A stretch of 10,265 nucleotides of DNA from Prevotella sp. (lineage in GTDB: Bacteria > Bacteroidota > Bacteroidia > Bacteroidales > Bacteroidaceae): contig JAEENF010000228.1 of the NCBI GenBank assembly GCA_016283605.1, forward strand, positions 1 through 10,265. Direction: 5' to 3'. Position 1 is the first letter of the stretch; each line of letters begins with the position of its first letter. Below the pieces are notes generated by a model. It was not told the origin of the DNA. It saw nothing but the letters and a program-made list of their open reading frames with translations, and did not search any database. Below, one piece after another: positions 1-7,689 of this stretch. A program made the position numbers and the translations under genes.

Positions 1-1056
1 GTGGCAAAGCAAGAGTTTACCATTACCATCGCGCAGATGCATACCGTTGCCTTGACAGTAGCGGAAATACTTACATGTGGCGCATTCGTCCTTTTTCATC
101 CACTCGCGGTTGCGATAGGGATGATAACGGTTCTCCCACACTTCCATAAAGTCGTCTTCGTAAATGTTACCTTGGTTATAATCGGCACGGATGCTAGCAC
201 AGGCAGCAATAGAGCCATCCGCCATCACAGAACCCACCGTCACGCCCGCCTGACAGGAAAATAATCGGCTGCGCACCTCGCCTTCGTAATTACCAAGGAA
301 ACCCTCGCAACCATAATCAGCCCGAATACGGCCCTCTTCACGTACCTTCTTAATATAATCGAAGACTCCTCGGAACTCCTCGTTGGTGAGCCGCATATCA
401 GGATCGAGGGCTGCACGACCAACGGGAAAGACCGTAAAGAGTCGCCAACGCTTCACACCTTTGCCTATCAGGAACTCCTTGATATCGTTCAGTTTTGAGT
501 AGTTGCGACGATTCACACAGGTGACGATGTCGAAGAGGAAACCTTCTGTAGCGACCAACATATCTATCGCCTGACTCACCATCTGGAAACTCTGGTCGTT
601 GCCTCGCATCCAATTGTGTTCTGGTTCTAAGCCATCGAGGCTGATAGCCATCGAGTGGATGCCTGCTCGCAGGAGTCCTTGCCAGCGCTGGGGTGTCAGA
701 TGCAGGGCATTTGTCACCATCCCCCAAGGGAACCCCTTCTCATAGATAGCCCTCCCACATTCCTCAATATCGCGACGCATCAGGGGTTCACCGCCAGAAA
801 CGATAACGAACACCTTGTGGGGATCGGTTTTGGCAGCGATACCATCAAGGACACGGAGGAAGTCCTCTTTCGGCATATCCTTGCTCTCCGACTGCATCTT
901 ACAGTCGCTGCCACAGTGCCGGCATTTCAGGTCGCAGCGCAGGGTACACTCCCAGAACAATTGTTTTAGGGGATGTTCCTTTCGAACGATGTTCTCCTGC
1001 TGCCGCCAAAGTTCGAGGGCAAGTTTTTTCTTCAGGGTCAGAGGTGTGACTTTCAT
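1..1056 (-). CDS. Radical SAM/SPASM protein of the rSAM/lipoprotein system (3' end cut by window edge)
   Basis: The reverse strand reads open from an ATG at 1056 to the left edge: 352 codons, no stop. A CX3CX2C motif (C41, C45, C48 in CDLKCRHC) is the radical SAM [4Fe-4S] site, and SGGEP (87-91) follows as the SAM-contacting segment. The C-terminal part has SPASM-type cysteines for auxiliary Fe-S clusters: C250, C268, C286 (in GSIAAC), C325, C328, C334 and C351. The family normally ends just after this last cysteine, so probably only a few residues are missing. The context and the start FWECTLRCDLKCRHCGSDC match the radical SAM partner of the 'rSAM/lipoprotein' pair (TIGR04133, from memory). 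It is expected to be cytoplasmic and to carry out a radical modification; the substrate is unknown. The start codon overlaps the lipoprotein stop (TAATG), indicating translational coupling. Radical SAM identity is near certain; the subfamily is very likely. Confidence 0.93.
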   Translation of the reverse strand, partial: MKVTPLTLKKKLALELWRQQENIVRKEHPLKQLFWECTLRCDLKCRHCGSDCKMQSESKDMPKEDFLRVLDGIAAKTDPHKVFVIVSGGEPLMRRDIEECGRAIYEKGFPWGMVTNALHLTPQRWQGLLRAGIHSMAISLDGLEPEHNWMRGNDQSFQMVSQAIDMLVATEGFLFDIVTCVNRRNYSKLNDIKEFLIGKGVKRWRLFTVFPVGRAALDPDMRLTNEEFRGVFDYIKKVREEGRIRADYGCEGFLGNYEGEVRSRLFSCQAGVTVGSVMADGSIAACASIRADYNQGNIYEDDFMEVWENRYHPYRNREWMKKDECATCKYFRYCQGNGMHLRDGNGKLLLCH

Positions 1057-1547
1057 TATTTCATTTTCAGTTTGACATTCTTGGTGACTTCAAAAACGCC
1101 ACGATACCATTTCCCATCGCCGTCTTTTACCTTAACGGCCTGATTGAAGTCCTCTTCATTAATATCGAGTGTATCACTGAGAAACTCACCGCCATTGGCT
1201 GCACCATCAATATCCTCGAAGATTAATTTCGAACGCTCTGGTGCATCTCTGTGCTTTAATTGGTAATCACCCGATGCGTCCGTTAAAATAGAGTCAATAG
1301 GGTCTACGTAGACCTTTCCGTCTGCATCTGAGAAATAAGCCTTCACAGAGGCCTTGATGCCCTGAATGGGCGTGTTTGCTTCATCTGTCACCAGACCCTT
1401 CACGATATAGTCAGCATGAGGAGCACCATATTCAGGCACAGGCGTACCATACATATCCATTGGCTCATCAGAAGAGCACCCATACCCCAACATCGACAGC
1501 AGGGCTGTCAAAACAGCATTGTACCAACGATAGAATCTTACTTTCAT
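1056..1547 (-). CDS. Radical SAM-associated putative lipoprotein
   Basis: This 163-residue protein starts with a basic then hydrophobic signal (residues 1-20) ending in a loose Bacteroidetes lipobox, LGYGC, so C24 is the predicted lipidated residue. SSDEP follows; acidic residues just after the cysteine resemble the export signal that places lipoproteins on the Bacteroidetes surface (inference). Residues 33-47 hold a doubled motif, YGTP then YGAP, ending HADY. Residues 47-110 (VKGLVTDEANTPIQGIKASV) look like a carboxypeptidase-regulatory-type beta-sandwich with DGKVYVDP and a TDASGDYQL strand. This layout matches the lipoprotein partner (TIGR04134, from memory) of the radical SAM gene directly downstream. 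C24 is the only cysteine, so a cysteine-based crosslink in the mature domain is unlikely. It lies 59 bp after the MATE gene; I see no clear promoter in that gap, so it may be read through from MATE. Confidence 0.9.
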   Translation of the reverse strand: MKVRFYRWYNAVLTALLSMLGYGCSSDEPMDMYGTPVPEYGAPHADYIVKGLVTDEANTPIQGIKASVKAYFSDADGKVYVDPIDSILTDASGDYQLKHRDAPERSKLIFEDIDGAANGGEFLSDTLDINEEDFNQAVKVKDGDGKWYRGVFEVTKNVKLKMK

Positions 1548-1606
1548 CTTATCTAAGTTTTAATTTGCCTTTTCTTATAAAACACGCGAACACACAAAAT
1601 CTTGCA

Positions 1607-2938
1607 TCAAATTGAGTTAATTAATCTTAATCTGTACCAAATTGTTTGGATTATCCCCCTCATGGCGAGATATATGACCTGCGCTAACCACAATCCATGA
1701 TTATGAAGTGAAAAGTGAAGAGTGAAAAGTGAAAAGTAGTAGACGGCGAAGAAGACAAGGGCAGAAAGGAACGATGAGACAAGCATACCCCTTGTGGCGG
1801 TCATGCCGATAAAGATGCCATCCCAGATAAAGGCCACGCAACCAGCCACAGGAATGATCCACACCCAGAAGAGATAATCGCCTGAGGTCTCTATCACCTG
1901 AGCCTCATCGGTCAGAAGTCCGACTATCCATCGTCCACCTATTAAATATAATAATGTATAGGCCGCAGTCACGATAACCATCCACATCCAAAGCCTGTTC
2001 AACGTCTCACGGAAGGCAATCTTATTGTGTGCCCCATAAGCCTTCCCCCCAAGAGCCTCACCAGCATAGGCAAAACCATCCATGAAATAAGAAAAGAACA
2101 GATATAGCTGCATCAGCACCGTATTCACAGAGAGGATGACAGCACCCTGACGAGCGCCTGCCGACGTAAAGAACAGATTCACCGCCACGAGACAGAGCGT
2201 CCTCAGAAATATATCCCGATTGATGGCGAAAAAGTGCACAAGGGGACTGGCATTATGTGTCTCGCCAGAGCACAAAGTGCCTGTCCTCTTATGCACCCTC
2301 AATCTGCCGTAATACCTCGCCAACAGCCCTAATGCCACTAACAATCCAACATACTGCGCAATGACCGTCCCCAACGCCACACCCTCAATCTTCATGCCGA
2401 AGCCATAGACCAGCGTGAGCGAAGCCAGGATGTTTACAATGTTCTGCATGATACTGATAAACATCGGAATCCGCGTGTTCTGCATACCGATATACCAACC
2501 CATCAGACTGAACAACGCCAAAGAGGCTGGTGCGCCCCAGATGACGATATTAAAATAGGTGGAGGCGAAAGGAGCAACATCCGCTGTCGGACCTATCAGC
2601 CAAAACATCAACCACTTCAGCGGCATCTGCAGCACAATCAGTAGCAGAGCGATACCAAGAGCGACAGACACCGAACGTGCCAATATTCTTGTGACTTCCG
2701 TCAGGTCCCTACGGCCTAAAGCCTGTGCCGTCAGACCGCTACTGCCCATACGAAGAAAGCCGAAGAGCCAGTAGACGAGGTTGAAGATCATTGAACCCAC
2801 CGCTACTGCTCCGATATAGACAGGACTGCCCATGTGGCCTACAATAGCCACATCAATCATCCCCAGCAACGGTACGGTGATGTTCGACACGATGCTTGGC
2901 AACGCAATCTGCAGGATCTGACGGTCTCTGATGTTCAT
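1607..2938 (-). CDS. MATE family efflux transporter, DinF-like
   Basis: A 443-residue polytopic membrane protein with about 12 hydrophobic segments and MATE hallmarks: the N-terminal ALPSIVSNITVPLLGMIDVA with P14 and acidic D29 in the first helix, GHMGS after it, and GFLRMGSSGLTAQALGRRD (60-78) in the helix 2-3 loop. The second half repeats the fold (KAYGAHNKIAFRETLNRLW near 299-317). Proteins of this family export drugs or other organic compounds in exchange for Na+ or H+; the DinF-like assignment comes from overall resemblance and the substrate is unknown. The ATG at 2938 lies 8 bp after a perfect -7 box, so the message may be nearly leaderless. Residues 401-411 (YFSLFTLHFSL) in the loop before the last helix are encoded by a 7-bp repeat array. 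The gene faces away from the symporter at 3046. Confidence 0.93.
   Translation of the reverse strand: MNIRDRQILQIALPSIVSNITVPLLGMIDVAIVGHMGSPVYIGAVAVGSMIFNLVYWLFGFLRMGSSGLTAQALGRRDLTEVTRILARSVSVALGIALLLIVLQMPLKWLMFWLIGPTADVAPFASTYFNIVIWGAPASLALFSLMGWYIGMQNTRIPMFISIMQNIVNILASLTLVYGFGMKIEGVALGTVIAQYVGLLVALGLLARYYGRLRVHKRTGTLCSGETHNASPLVHFFAINRDIFLRTLCLVAVNLFFTSAGARQGAVILSVNTVLMQLYLFFSYFMDGFAYAGEALGGKAYGAHNKIAFRETLNRLWMWMVIVTAAYTLLYLIGGRWIVGLLTDEAQVIETSGDYLFWVWIIPVAGCVAFIWDGIFIGMTATRGMLVSSFLSALVFFAVYYFSLFTLHFSLHNHGLWLAQVIYLAMRGIIQTIWYRLRLINSI
1707..1737. repeat. Heptamer array inside the MATE gene (4 units + 3 nt)
   Basis: Plus strand units AGTGAAA, AGTGAAG, AGTGAAA, AGTGAAA, then AGT. On the coding (minus) strand this reads as TTCACT-type units and encodes FSLFTLHFSL in the loop before the last membrane helix. 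Confidence 0.9.
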
Positions 2939-2946
2939 TCTGCCTG

Positions 2947-2954
2947 CAAAGGTA
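2947..2954 (-). promoter_or_regulatory. -7 promoter box of the MATE gene
   Basis: The minus strand reads TACCTTTG, a perfect match to the Bacteroidetes -7 consensus TAnnTTTG, followed by CAGGCAGA and the ATG at 2938. Only 8 bp separate box and start codon. No good TTG is seen at the -33 position; that place is taken by the 7-bp repeat array. Confidence 0.75.
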
Positions 2955-2962
2955 ATAAATTA

Positions 2963-2990
2963 AGTGAAAAGTGAATAGTGAATAGTGAAT
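2963..2990. repeat. Heptamer array between divergent promoters (4 units)
   Basis: Exactly four units: AGTGAAA, AGTGAAT, AGTGAAT, AGTGAAT. It begins 8 bp upstream of the MATE -7 box and covers the position where its -33 element should be. It is of the same family as the arrays inside the two flanking genes. Confidence 0.9.
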
Positions 2991-3028
2991 AATTTGTTAC
3001 CGCTATTCATTTTTAATAATTTCTTTCG

Positions 3029-3036
3029 TAACTTTG
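3029..3036 (+). promoter_or_regulatory. -7 promoter box of the sodium:solute symporter gene
   Basis: TAACTTTG matches TAnnTTTG perfectly and is followed by CAGGCTGAT and the ATG at 3046, a gap of only 9 bp. No convincing -33 element is seen about 20 bp upstream. The box contains the TTG that would otherwise be an alternative start codon, which argues for the ATG at 3046. Confidence 0.75.
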
Positions 3037-3045
3037 CAGGCTGAT

Positions 3046-4488
3046 ATGACAATACTCTTGATCGTTCTGGCTTATTTCATTGTGCTTTTCGGCATCAGTC
3101 ACCTGACAAGCCGCAAGGCCAATAACGATACATTCTATCGTGCCAACCGTCGTGCACCTTGGTATATGGTGGCCTTTGGCATGATTGGTGCCTCCATCTC
3201 TGGCGTCACCTTTGTGTCTGTACCAGGTATGGTATTATCCTCACAGATGACCTACCTGCAGATGTGTCTCGGCTTTATCGTGGGTTACATCGTGATTGCC
3301 TTTGTGCTGCTGCCACTCTATTACCGGCTTCAGGTGACAAGTATCTATACCTATCTGGGACAACGACTAGGCAACCGTTCGTATCAGACGGGAGCATGGT
3401 TTTTCCTGCTCTCGAAGATGGTTGGTGCGTCTGTCAGGTTTTATGTGGTCTGTATCATCCTGCAACAGTTTGTGTTCGATCCCGCAGGTATTCCCTTCGT
3501 CTTTAACGTCATGGGTATGGTGTTGCTCATCTGGCTTTATACCCGTCGAGGGGGTATCGGCACACTGGTATTTACGGATACGTTCCAGACGCTGTGCCTG
3601 TTTACGGCTCTGGTGATGATTATCCTAGAGGCAATGGGTCATCTGCACTTCTCTGTAGGTGAGGCTATCGACGCCATTGCCGATAGTTCGATGAGTAGAA
3701 TCTTCGTGTTCGACGATTGGGTGTCACCTCACAATTTCTGGAAACAGTTCCTGAGCGGTGCCTTTATCGCCATTGTGATGACGGGACTCGATCAGGATAT
3801 GATGCAGAAGAACCTGACCTGCAAGACCCTGAAGGATGCACAGAAAGACATGTGTACCTACGGTGTAGCCTTCGTACCCGCCAACCTACTCTTCCTCGCC
3901 CTCGGCATATTGTTGACGATGGTTCTTGGAACCAGTATGAAAGGCGATGAGCTGCTTCCCACCTTCGTTCAAGGCACCCCAACTATTCACTATTCACTCT
4001 TCACTCTTCACTTATTCGTCCTCGGTATTGTAGCCGCCTCATTCTCGAGTGCCGACTCAGCGCTGACCTCGCTCACCACCAGCTATTGCGTAGATATCCG
4101 TCGACAGCCTGATAATGAATTGTTGCGTAAGCGCATGCATATCGTCATGTGCTTCATCTTCGTCATATTCATTCTGATCTTCAGAGCCGTCAACTCCACC
4201 TCACTCATCGATGCCGTCTATATCCTCGCATCCTATACCTACGGTCCGTTGCTTGGTCTCTTTACCTTCGGACTCTTTACCCGAAAGCAACCCTGCGACC
4301 GTCTTGTTCCCTATATCTGCATCGCCTCACCGCTGATTTGCTATACTGTCGACAGCATAGCCCAGCAACTCTGGGACTACCATTTCGGCTACGAGTTGCT
4401 GATGCTTAACGGTTTACTCACATTTCTAGGATTGTACGCAACTGCATGGCGCCCATGTGATTGCAGTCGAGAGCTTCCACCTCAGTAA
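3046..4488 (+). CDS. Sodium:solute symporter (SSS family)
   Basis: A 480-residue membrane protein with about 13 hydrophobic segments. Family features: the first helix pair with YRANRRAPWYMVAFG and GASISGVTF (48-56), GGIGTLVFTDTFQ (169-181), and AASFSSADSALTSLTTSYCVDI (330-351), whose SSADS serines lie at the Na+ site of this fold. Members take up sugars, vitamins, acids or osmolytes with Na+; the sequence does not tell me which. The reading frame also has a TTG at 3034, but it lies inside the -7 promoter box, so I chose the ATG at 3046, which begins right at the first membrane helix. Residues 313-323 (TIHYSLFTLHL), just before the Na+-site helix, come from a 7-bp repeat array. The last 71 bp overlap the end of the DUF5107 gene on the other strand. 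Confidence 0.92.
   Translation: MTILLIVLAYFIVLFGISHLTSRKANNDTFYRANRRAPWYMVAFGMIGASISGVTFVSVPGMVLSSQMTYLQMCLGFIVGYIVIAFVLLPLYYRLQVTSIYTYLGQRLGNRSYQTGAWFFLLSKMVGASVRFYVVCIILQQFVFDPAGIPFVFNVMGMVLLIWLYTRRGGIGTLVFTDTFQTLCLFTALVMIILEAMGHLHFSVGEAIDAIADSSMSRIFVFDDWVSPHNFWKQFLSGAFIAIVMTGLDQDMMQKNLTCKTLKDAQKDMCTYGVAFVPANLLFLALGILLTMVLGTSMKGDELLPTFVQGTPTIHYSLFTLHLFVLGIVAASFSSADSALTSLTTSYCVDIRRQPDNELLRKRMHIVMCFIFVIFILIFRAVNSTSLIDAVYILASYTYGPLLGLFTFGLFTRKQPCDRLVPYICIASPLICYTVDSIAQQLWDYHFGYELLMLNGLLTFLGLYATAWRPCDCSRELPPQ
3985..4012. repeat. Heptamer array inside the symporter gene (4 units)
   Basis: Plus (coding) strand units ATTCACT, ATTCACT, CTTCACT, CTTCACT, preceded by ACT. It encodes IHYSLFTLHL just ahead of the Na+-site helix. 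The reverse complement gives the same AGTGAAx unit as the arrays at 1707 and 2963. Confidence 0.9.
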
Positions 4489-7400
4489 GGTACTTCAAGG
4501 CCTTCTCCTTATCACCCATGCCATAATAGCCAAGAGCGAGCATGTATTTGCAGTGAATCAGGTTCTTGGTATCAAGAGAGTCCTCCCAGATGAGCAGGTC
4601 AGGCAGTGATACGGCGAAGTAGTCCATCACTACATGATCATAGATATGCTGTTTACCGTAATTGATCAGCTTGTTGAACAGACCTCGAGCCTTATCTTCC
4701 TGCCCTAACTTACGATAACAGAGACCTGCATAGAATATCTTATCAGGCTTGGCATCATTGTAGTACATCGCAGCAGCTGGTTCTGTAGGACCAACAGTCC
4801 CTTCCTCATAACGGCCAAGGAAATAAAGGGAGTCATTATCCTGCGCACCATAGAGTTTCCCCTCACCCAACGACGGTGGGAACGCGAGACACTCTTCCAA
4901 GAGGCGCTTGGCCTCGGCGGATTGCGAATCTGCTTTCAATAGCTTCTTCGCCATTTCCACACGACAGAACTGATACTGTCCGCTGACCTTACCTTCGCCA
5001 CCCTCCCACGGATGGAAGACACGATGGTCAATGATGGCCTTGGCCTCCTCGTAGCGTCCTAACTGATTCAGCAGCGTCGCCTCTTCGAGAACGAGGTCAT
5101 CACGCTTTGCAATCAAGTCAGGATAATGCCGCAGGAAATCGAGTCGTTCCTGATGAGGCTTTTGCAGACGCTTGTAGAGCTGATCGAGTTCCATGAGTGT
5201 ACGGGCATCTGTCTCATCGAGATGGAAGGCTTTCTCCATACATTCGAGCGCCTCCTGTTGACGGTTCTGCTTGTTGAAGTAACCCAACGCCAGATTACGC
5301 CACACAATGGGGAATTGTGGATCGCGTTTTGCTGACAACTCCCAGTTCTCAATAGCGAGGTCGTACTGTCGTTTGTCATAATAGAGACAACCCAGATAAT
5401 AAGGTGCACGTGCATCTTCACAGAAAGGAAAATCAGAAATCGCTTCTAACACCTTAGCATCTTCCAGACGATTGGGGAAACAGTAGTCTGGACTGATGCT
5501 GGAAGCCTTTTGGATATAGTCGGCACTTTCAGAGTAATTACTGAGATAAGCCAGATAATAGTAAGTAAGTGGTGACTCCTCAACACCCTTCTCGATGGCG
5601 GTCTCCAATACCATCTTGGCCTCAGCCTCCAATCCTGCCTGGGCATAGTCGAGAGCGGTCTCATGGTAATTATAGATATTGCCATGCATCAAAGCCACCA
5701 GACGGTCGAGCGGTTCCCGACTGCCCGTCAGCAGATGTTCCTCCATCATGCAGACGTAATTGAAATGGTCTATCATATAAGATTCCTTTATCCAACTAAG
5801 TGCCTCATCTTTTCTGCCCAATTTACGCAACACGACAGCCTTCAAGGCACGGGCCTTGTGGTTATGACTATTGCTAATAAGGGCGCGTTCCAGTTCGTCG
5901 AGCGCATCTTCCCAGCGTTCTTCAGCCGTACTGATACAAGCCGCTTCAAAATAGCCGGCATCAGCCCACGCCTTATTCCACGTCGACTTCCAGAAACAGT
6001 CGTAGGCCACATCCTTTCTGCCCAGGAACTTATTGACAACGCCCAGATAGAACTGCGGCTCACCATCGTAAGGATTGGGATTACGTTTCTTCAACACCTT
6101 GACAGCTGTTGCCAGATAGGGTTCAGCCTTCTTGAAACGGGCACGTCGCAGGTACCAAAGGCCCATCTGCATATTACAACGATAGTCCAGCGGATCACGA
6201 CGCAGACCTTCTTCATAATAATCAAGGGCACTCCAAGTCGCATGACGATACTGCTCCAGGTGGAGACCTGTCAGATAAAGCTGGTCAACAGTCTTCGTTT
6301 CCTGTGGCGAGAGCGCTGCCTCAGCGGCATCTGGGATAGGACGGATTTCATCAGACTCCGCCTGCCATAAGACATTGCCAACACTTAATAACAGATCTTC
6401 CATCTTTGTCCCCTTGACATCAACCGTCTGCTCATAGATAGCCTCAGGTGAAAGTGTCACGGTCTGATCAAAGTAATTCTCGCCCTGTTTATCGCAAAGC
6501 GTCACCTGTACCGTTTTTTTCGATGTGGCCAATACCTTAAAGTGTATCTGGTTATCTCTTTCTTCTATATTGAGGATAAAGTCCTTCGAGGCCTGCTTCA
6601 CAATGCCAATCTCACGGTAAGGCATGAAATACTGCACGAACTGTTTTTCCTCGTAAGGCATAAGCCACGTGAAGTCGGGCTGATTCTCAGTATAGACACC
6701 TGCCATCAGTTCGATATAAGGGCGGAAACCCTTGCGATCGATGTGCCATTGACGGGCTTCTTCTGGTGAGGTCTCATCCGTGAGGTTACGATCCCAGGCA
6801 CGTCCAAAGTCACCATTACCCCAGGTCCACTGCTTTTTACCAGGAGAGAAGTGATGAGAAGCCACATGCAACATACCCCCTTTGGTATCGTTCTCGTAGC
6901 CACCCTCGAAATCGTATTTTGAATTCACGGCCATATAACTCGTAGGCACAGGGATATTACGATAGTTCGAGATATCTACACCTGCCGAATAATCCATCTT
7001 ATAATAGGTTCCTGTAGCAATGGGGAAACTCGATACGGCACGTTTTCCATGATCGAAGACCGCATTCACATCGGGTGGGAACACGCTCTGATACTCATCA
7101 TTAACCTCTACAGCAGGGTTAGCCCACCAAAGGAAGGTCTGCGGCAGATTGGTACGGTTTGACACTCGTCCCTGAATCTCCAGATAAGCACAACCAGGAC
7201 GCAACGTAAAACCTGCCATACCTTTCTGATGGAACATGCGCTCCATCTCGTTCACCCAAACCGTCACTGAACCATCCTTATTCTCCACAATCGTAGAATC
7301 CACAGGCATATAGGTACTGGGACGATGGTGCTGTGGCCAGTTGAACTCGATGCCACCGGAGATCCAAGGACCTGCCAAGCCCACCAAAGCAGGTTTGATG

Positions 7401-7687
7401 ACGTGATTATAATAGACAAAATGACGTTGCTTGATCTTGTCGTAGGCCATTTGAATACGTCCGCCCAACTCTGGCAGTATCATCACCTTGATATATTCAT
7501 TCTCCAGATAGACGGCCTTCCATTCTTTATCTACTTTCTCGTCAGAGATTGACTCGATAACAGGATAGGGATAGACCACACCGCTACTGCCCTGATAGAC
7601 CCGTTTTTCCAGGAACATCGGATTCTTCTCTGGCTTACCCACCTCATAGGTTGGGATTGTTACAATTTCTCTCCAAGCTTTAACCAT
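4418..7687 (-). CDS. DUF5107 domain and tetratricopeptide repeat protein
   Basis: A 1089-residue soluble protein with no signal peptide or membrane segment, so probably cytoplasmic. Residues about 40-350 are a beta-rich N-terminal domain that I recognise as DUF5107, thought to have a galactose-mutarotase-like fold; conserved-looking stretches are LPELGGRIQMAYDK (71-84), GGIEFNWPQHHRP (111-123), WWANPAVEVND (187-197) and GDFGRAWDR (292-300). Residues about 470-1085 are some eight to ten TPR-like helical repeats, for example RWEDALDELERAL and LGYYGMGDKEKALKYL, normally used for protein contacts. The fold suggests carbohydrate binding or processing, but the reaction is unproven. I place the start at the ATG at 7687, 2 bp after the stop of the sugar porter gene; an upstream in-frame ATG at 7774 would add 29 residues encoded inside that gene. 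The pairing points to a sugar taken up by the porter. Confidence 0.88.
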   Translation of the reverse strand: MVKAWREIVTIPTYEVGKPEKNPMFLEKRVYQGSSGVVYPYPVIESISDEKVDKEWKAVYLENEYIKVMILPELGGRIQMAYDKIKQRHFVYYNHVIKPALVGLAGPWISGGIEFNWPQHHRPSTYMPVDSTIVENKDGSVTVWVNEMERMFHQKGMAGFTLRPGCAYLEIQGRVSNRTNLPQTFLWWANPAVEVNDEYQSVFPPDVNAVFDHGKRAVSSFPIATGTYYKMDYSAGVDISNYRNIPVPTSYMAVNSKYDFEGGYENDTKGGMLHVASHHFSPGKKQWTWGNGDFGRAWDRNLTDETSPEEARQWHIDRKGFRPYIELMAGVYTENQPDFTWLMPYEEKQFVQYFMPYREIGIVKQASKDFILNIEERDNQIHFKVLATSKKTVQVTLCDKQGENYFDQTVTLSPEAIYEQTVDVKGTKMEDLLLSVGNVLWQAESDEIRPIPDAAEAALSPQETKTVDQLYLTGLHLEQYRHATWSALDYYEEGLRRDPLDYRCNMQMGLWYLRRARFKKAEPYLATAVKVLKKRNPNPYDGEPQFYLGVVNKFLGRKDVAYDCFWKSTWNKAWADAGYFEAACISTAEERWEDALDELERALISNSHNHKARALKAVVLRKLGRKDEALSWIKESYMIDHFNYVCMMEEHLLTGSREPLDRLVALMHGNIYNYHETALDYAQAGLEAEAKMVLETAIEKGVEESPLTYYYLAYLSNYSESADYIQKASSISPDYCFPNRLEDAKVLEAISDFPFCEDARAPYYLGCLYYDKRQYDLAIENWELSAKRDPQFPIVWRNLALGYFNKQNRQQEALECMEKAFHLDETDARTLMELDQLYKRLQKPHQERLDFLRHYPDLIAKRDDLVLEEATLLNQLGRYEEAKAIIDHRVFHPWEGGEGKVSGQYQFCRVEMAKKLLKADSQSAEAKRLLEECLAFPPSLGEGKLYGAQDNDSLYFLGRYEEGTVGPTEPAAAMYYNDAKPDKIFYAGLCYRKLGQEDKARGLFNKLINYGKQHIYDHVVMDYFAVSLPDLLIWEDSLDTKNLIHCKYMLALGYYGMGDKEKALKYLTEVEALDCNHMGAMQLRTILEM

Positions 7688-7689
7688 AA

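Noticed and set aside
1..264. Plus-strand open frame starting with GTG at the left edge
   Set aside because: It is antisense to the SPASM region of the radical SAM gene and is only open by chance.
398..727. Short minus-strand open frames at 240-422 and 398-727
   Set aside because: They are out of frame with the continuous radical SAM reading frame that spans 1-1056 on the same strand with all expected cysteine motifs.
1548..1606. Possible promoter or terminator between the MATE and lipoprotein genes
   Set aside because: I found neither a TAnnTTTG box nor a GC-rich hairpin with a T run; AT-rich sequence alone is not enough to call one.
3034..3045. TTG at 3034 as the symporter start
   Set aside because: The TTG is part of the -7 box TAACTTTG, so it would not be in the transcript; the ATG at 3046 fits the family start.
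5663..6370. Open frame of 235 codons on the plus strand opposite the DUF5107 gene
   Set aside because: It lies wholly antisense to the TPR region of a clear gene, shows no family resemblance and has no promoter box; it is a by-product of the codon pattern of the true gene.
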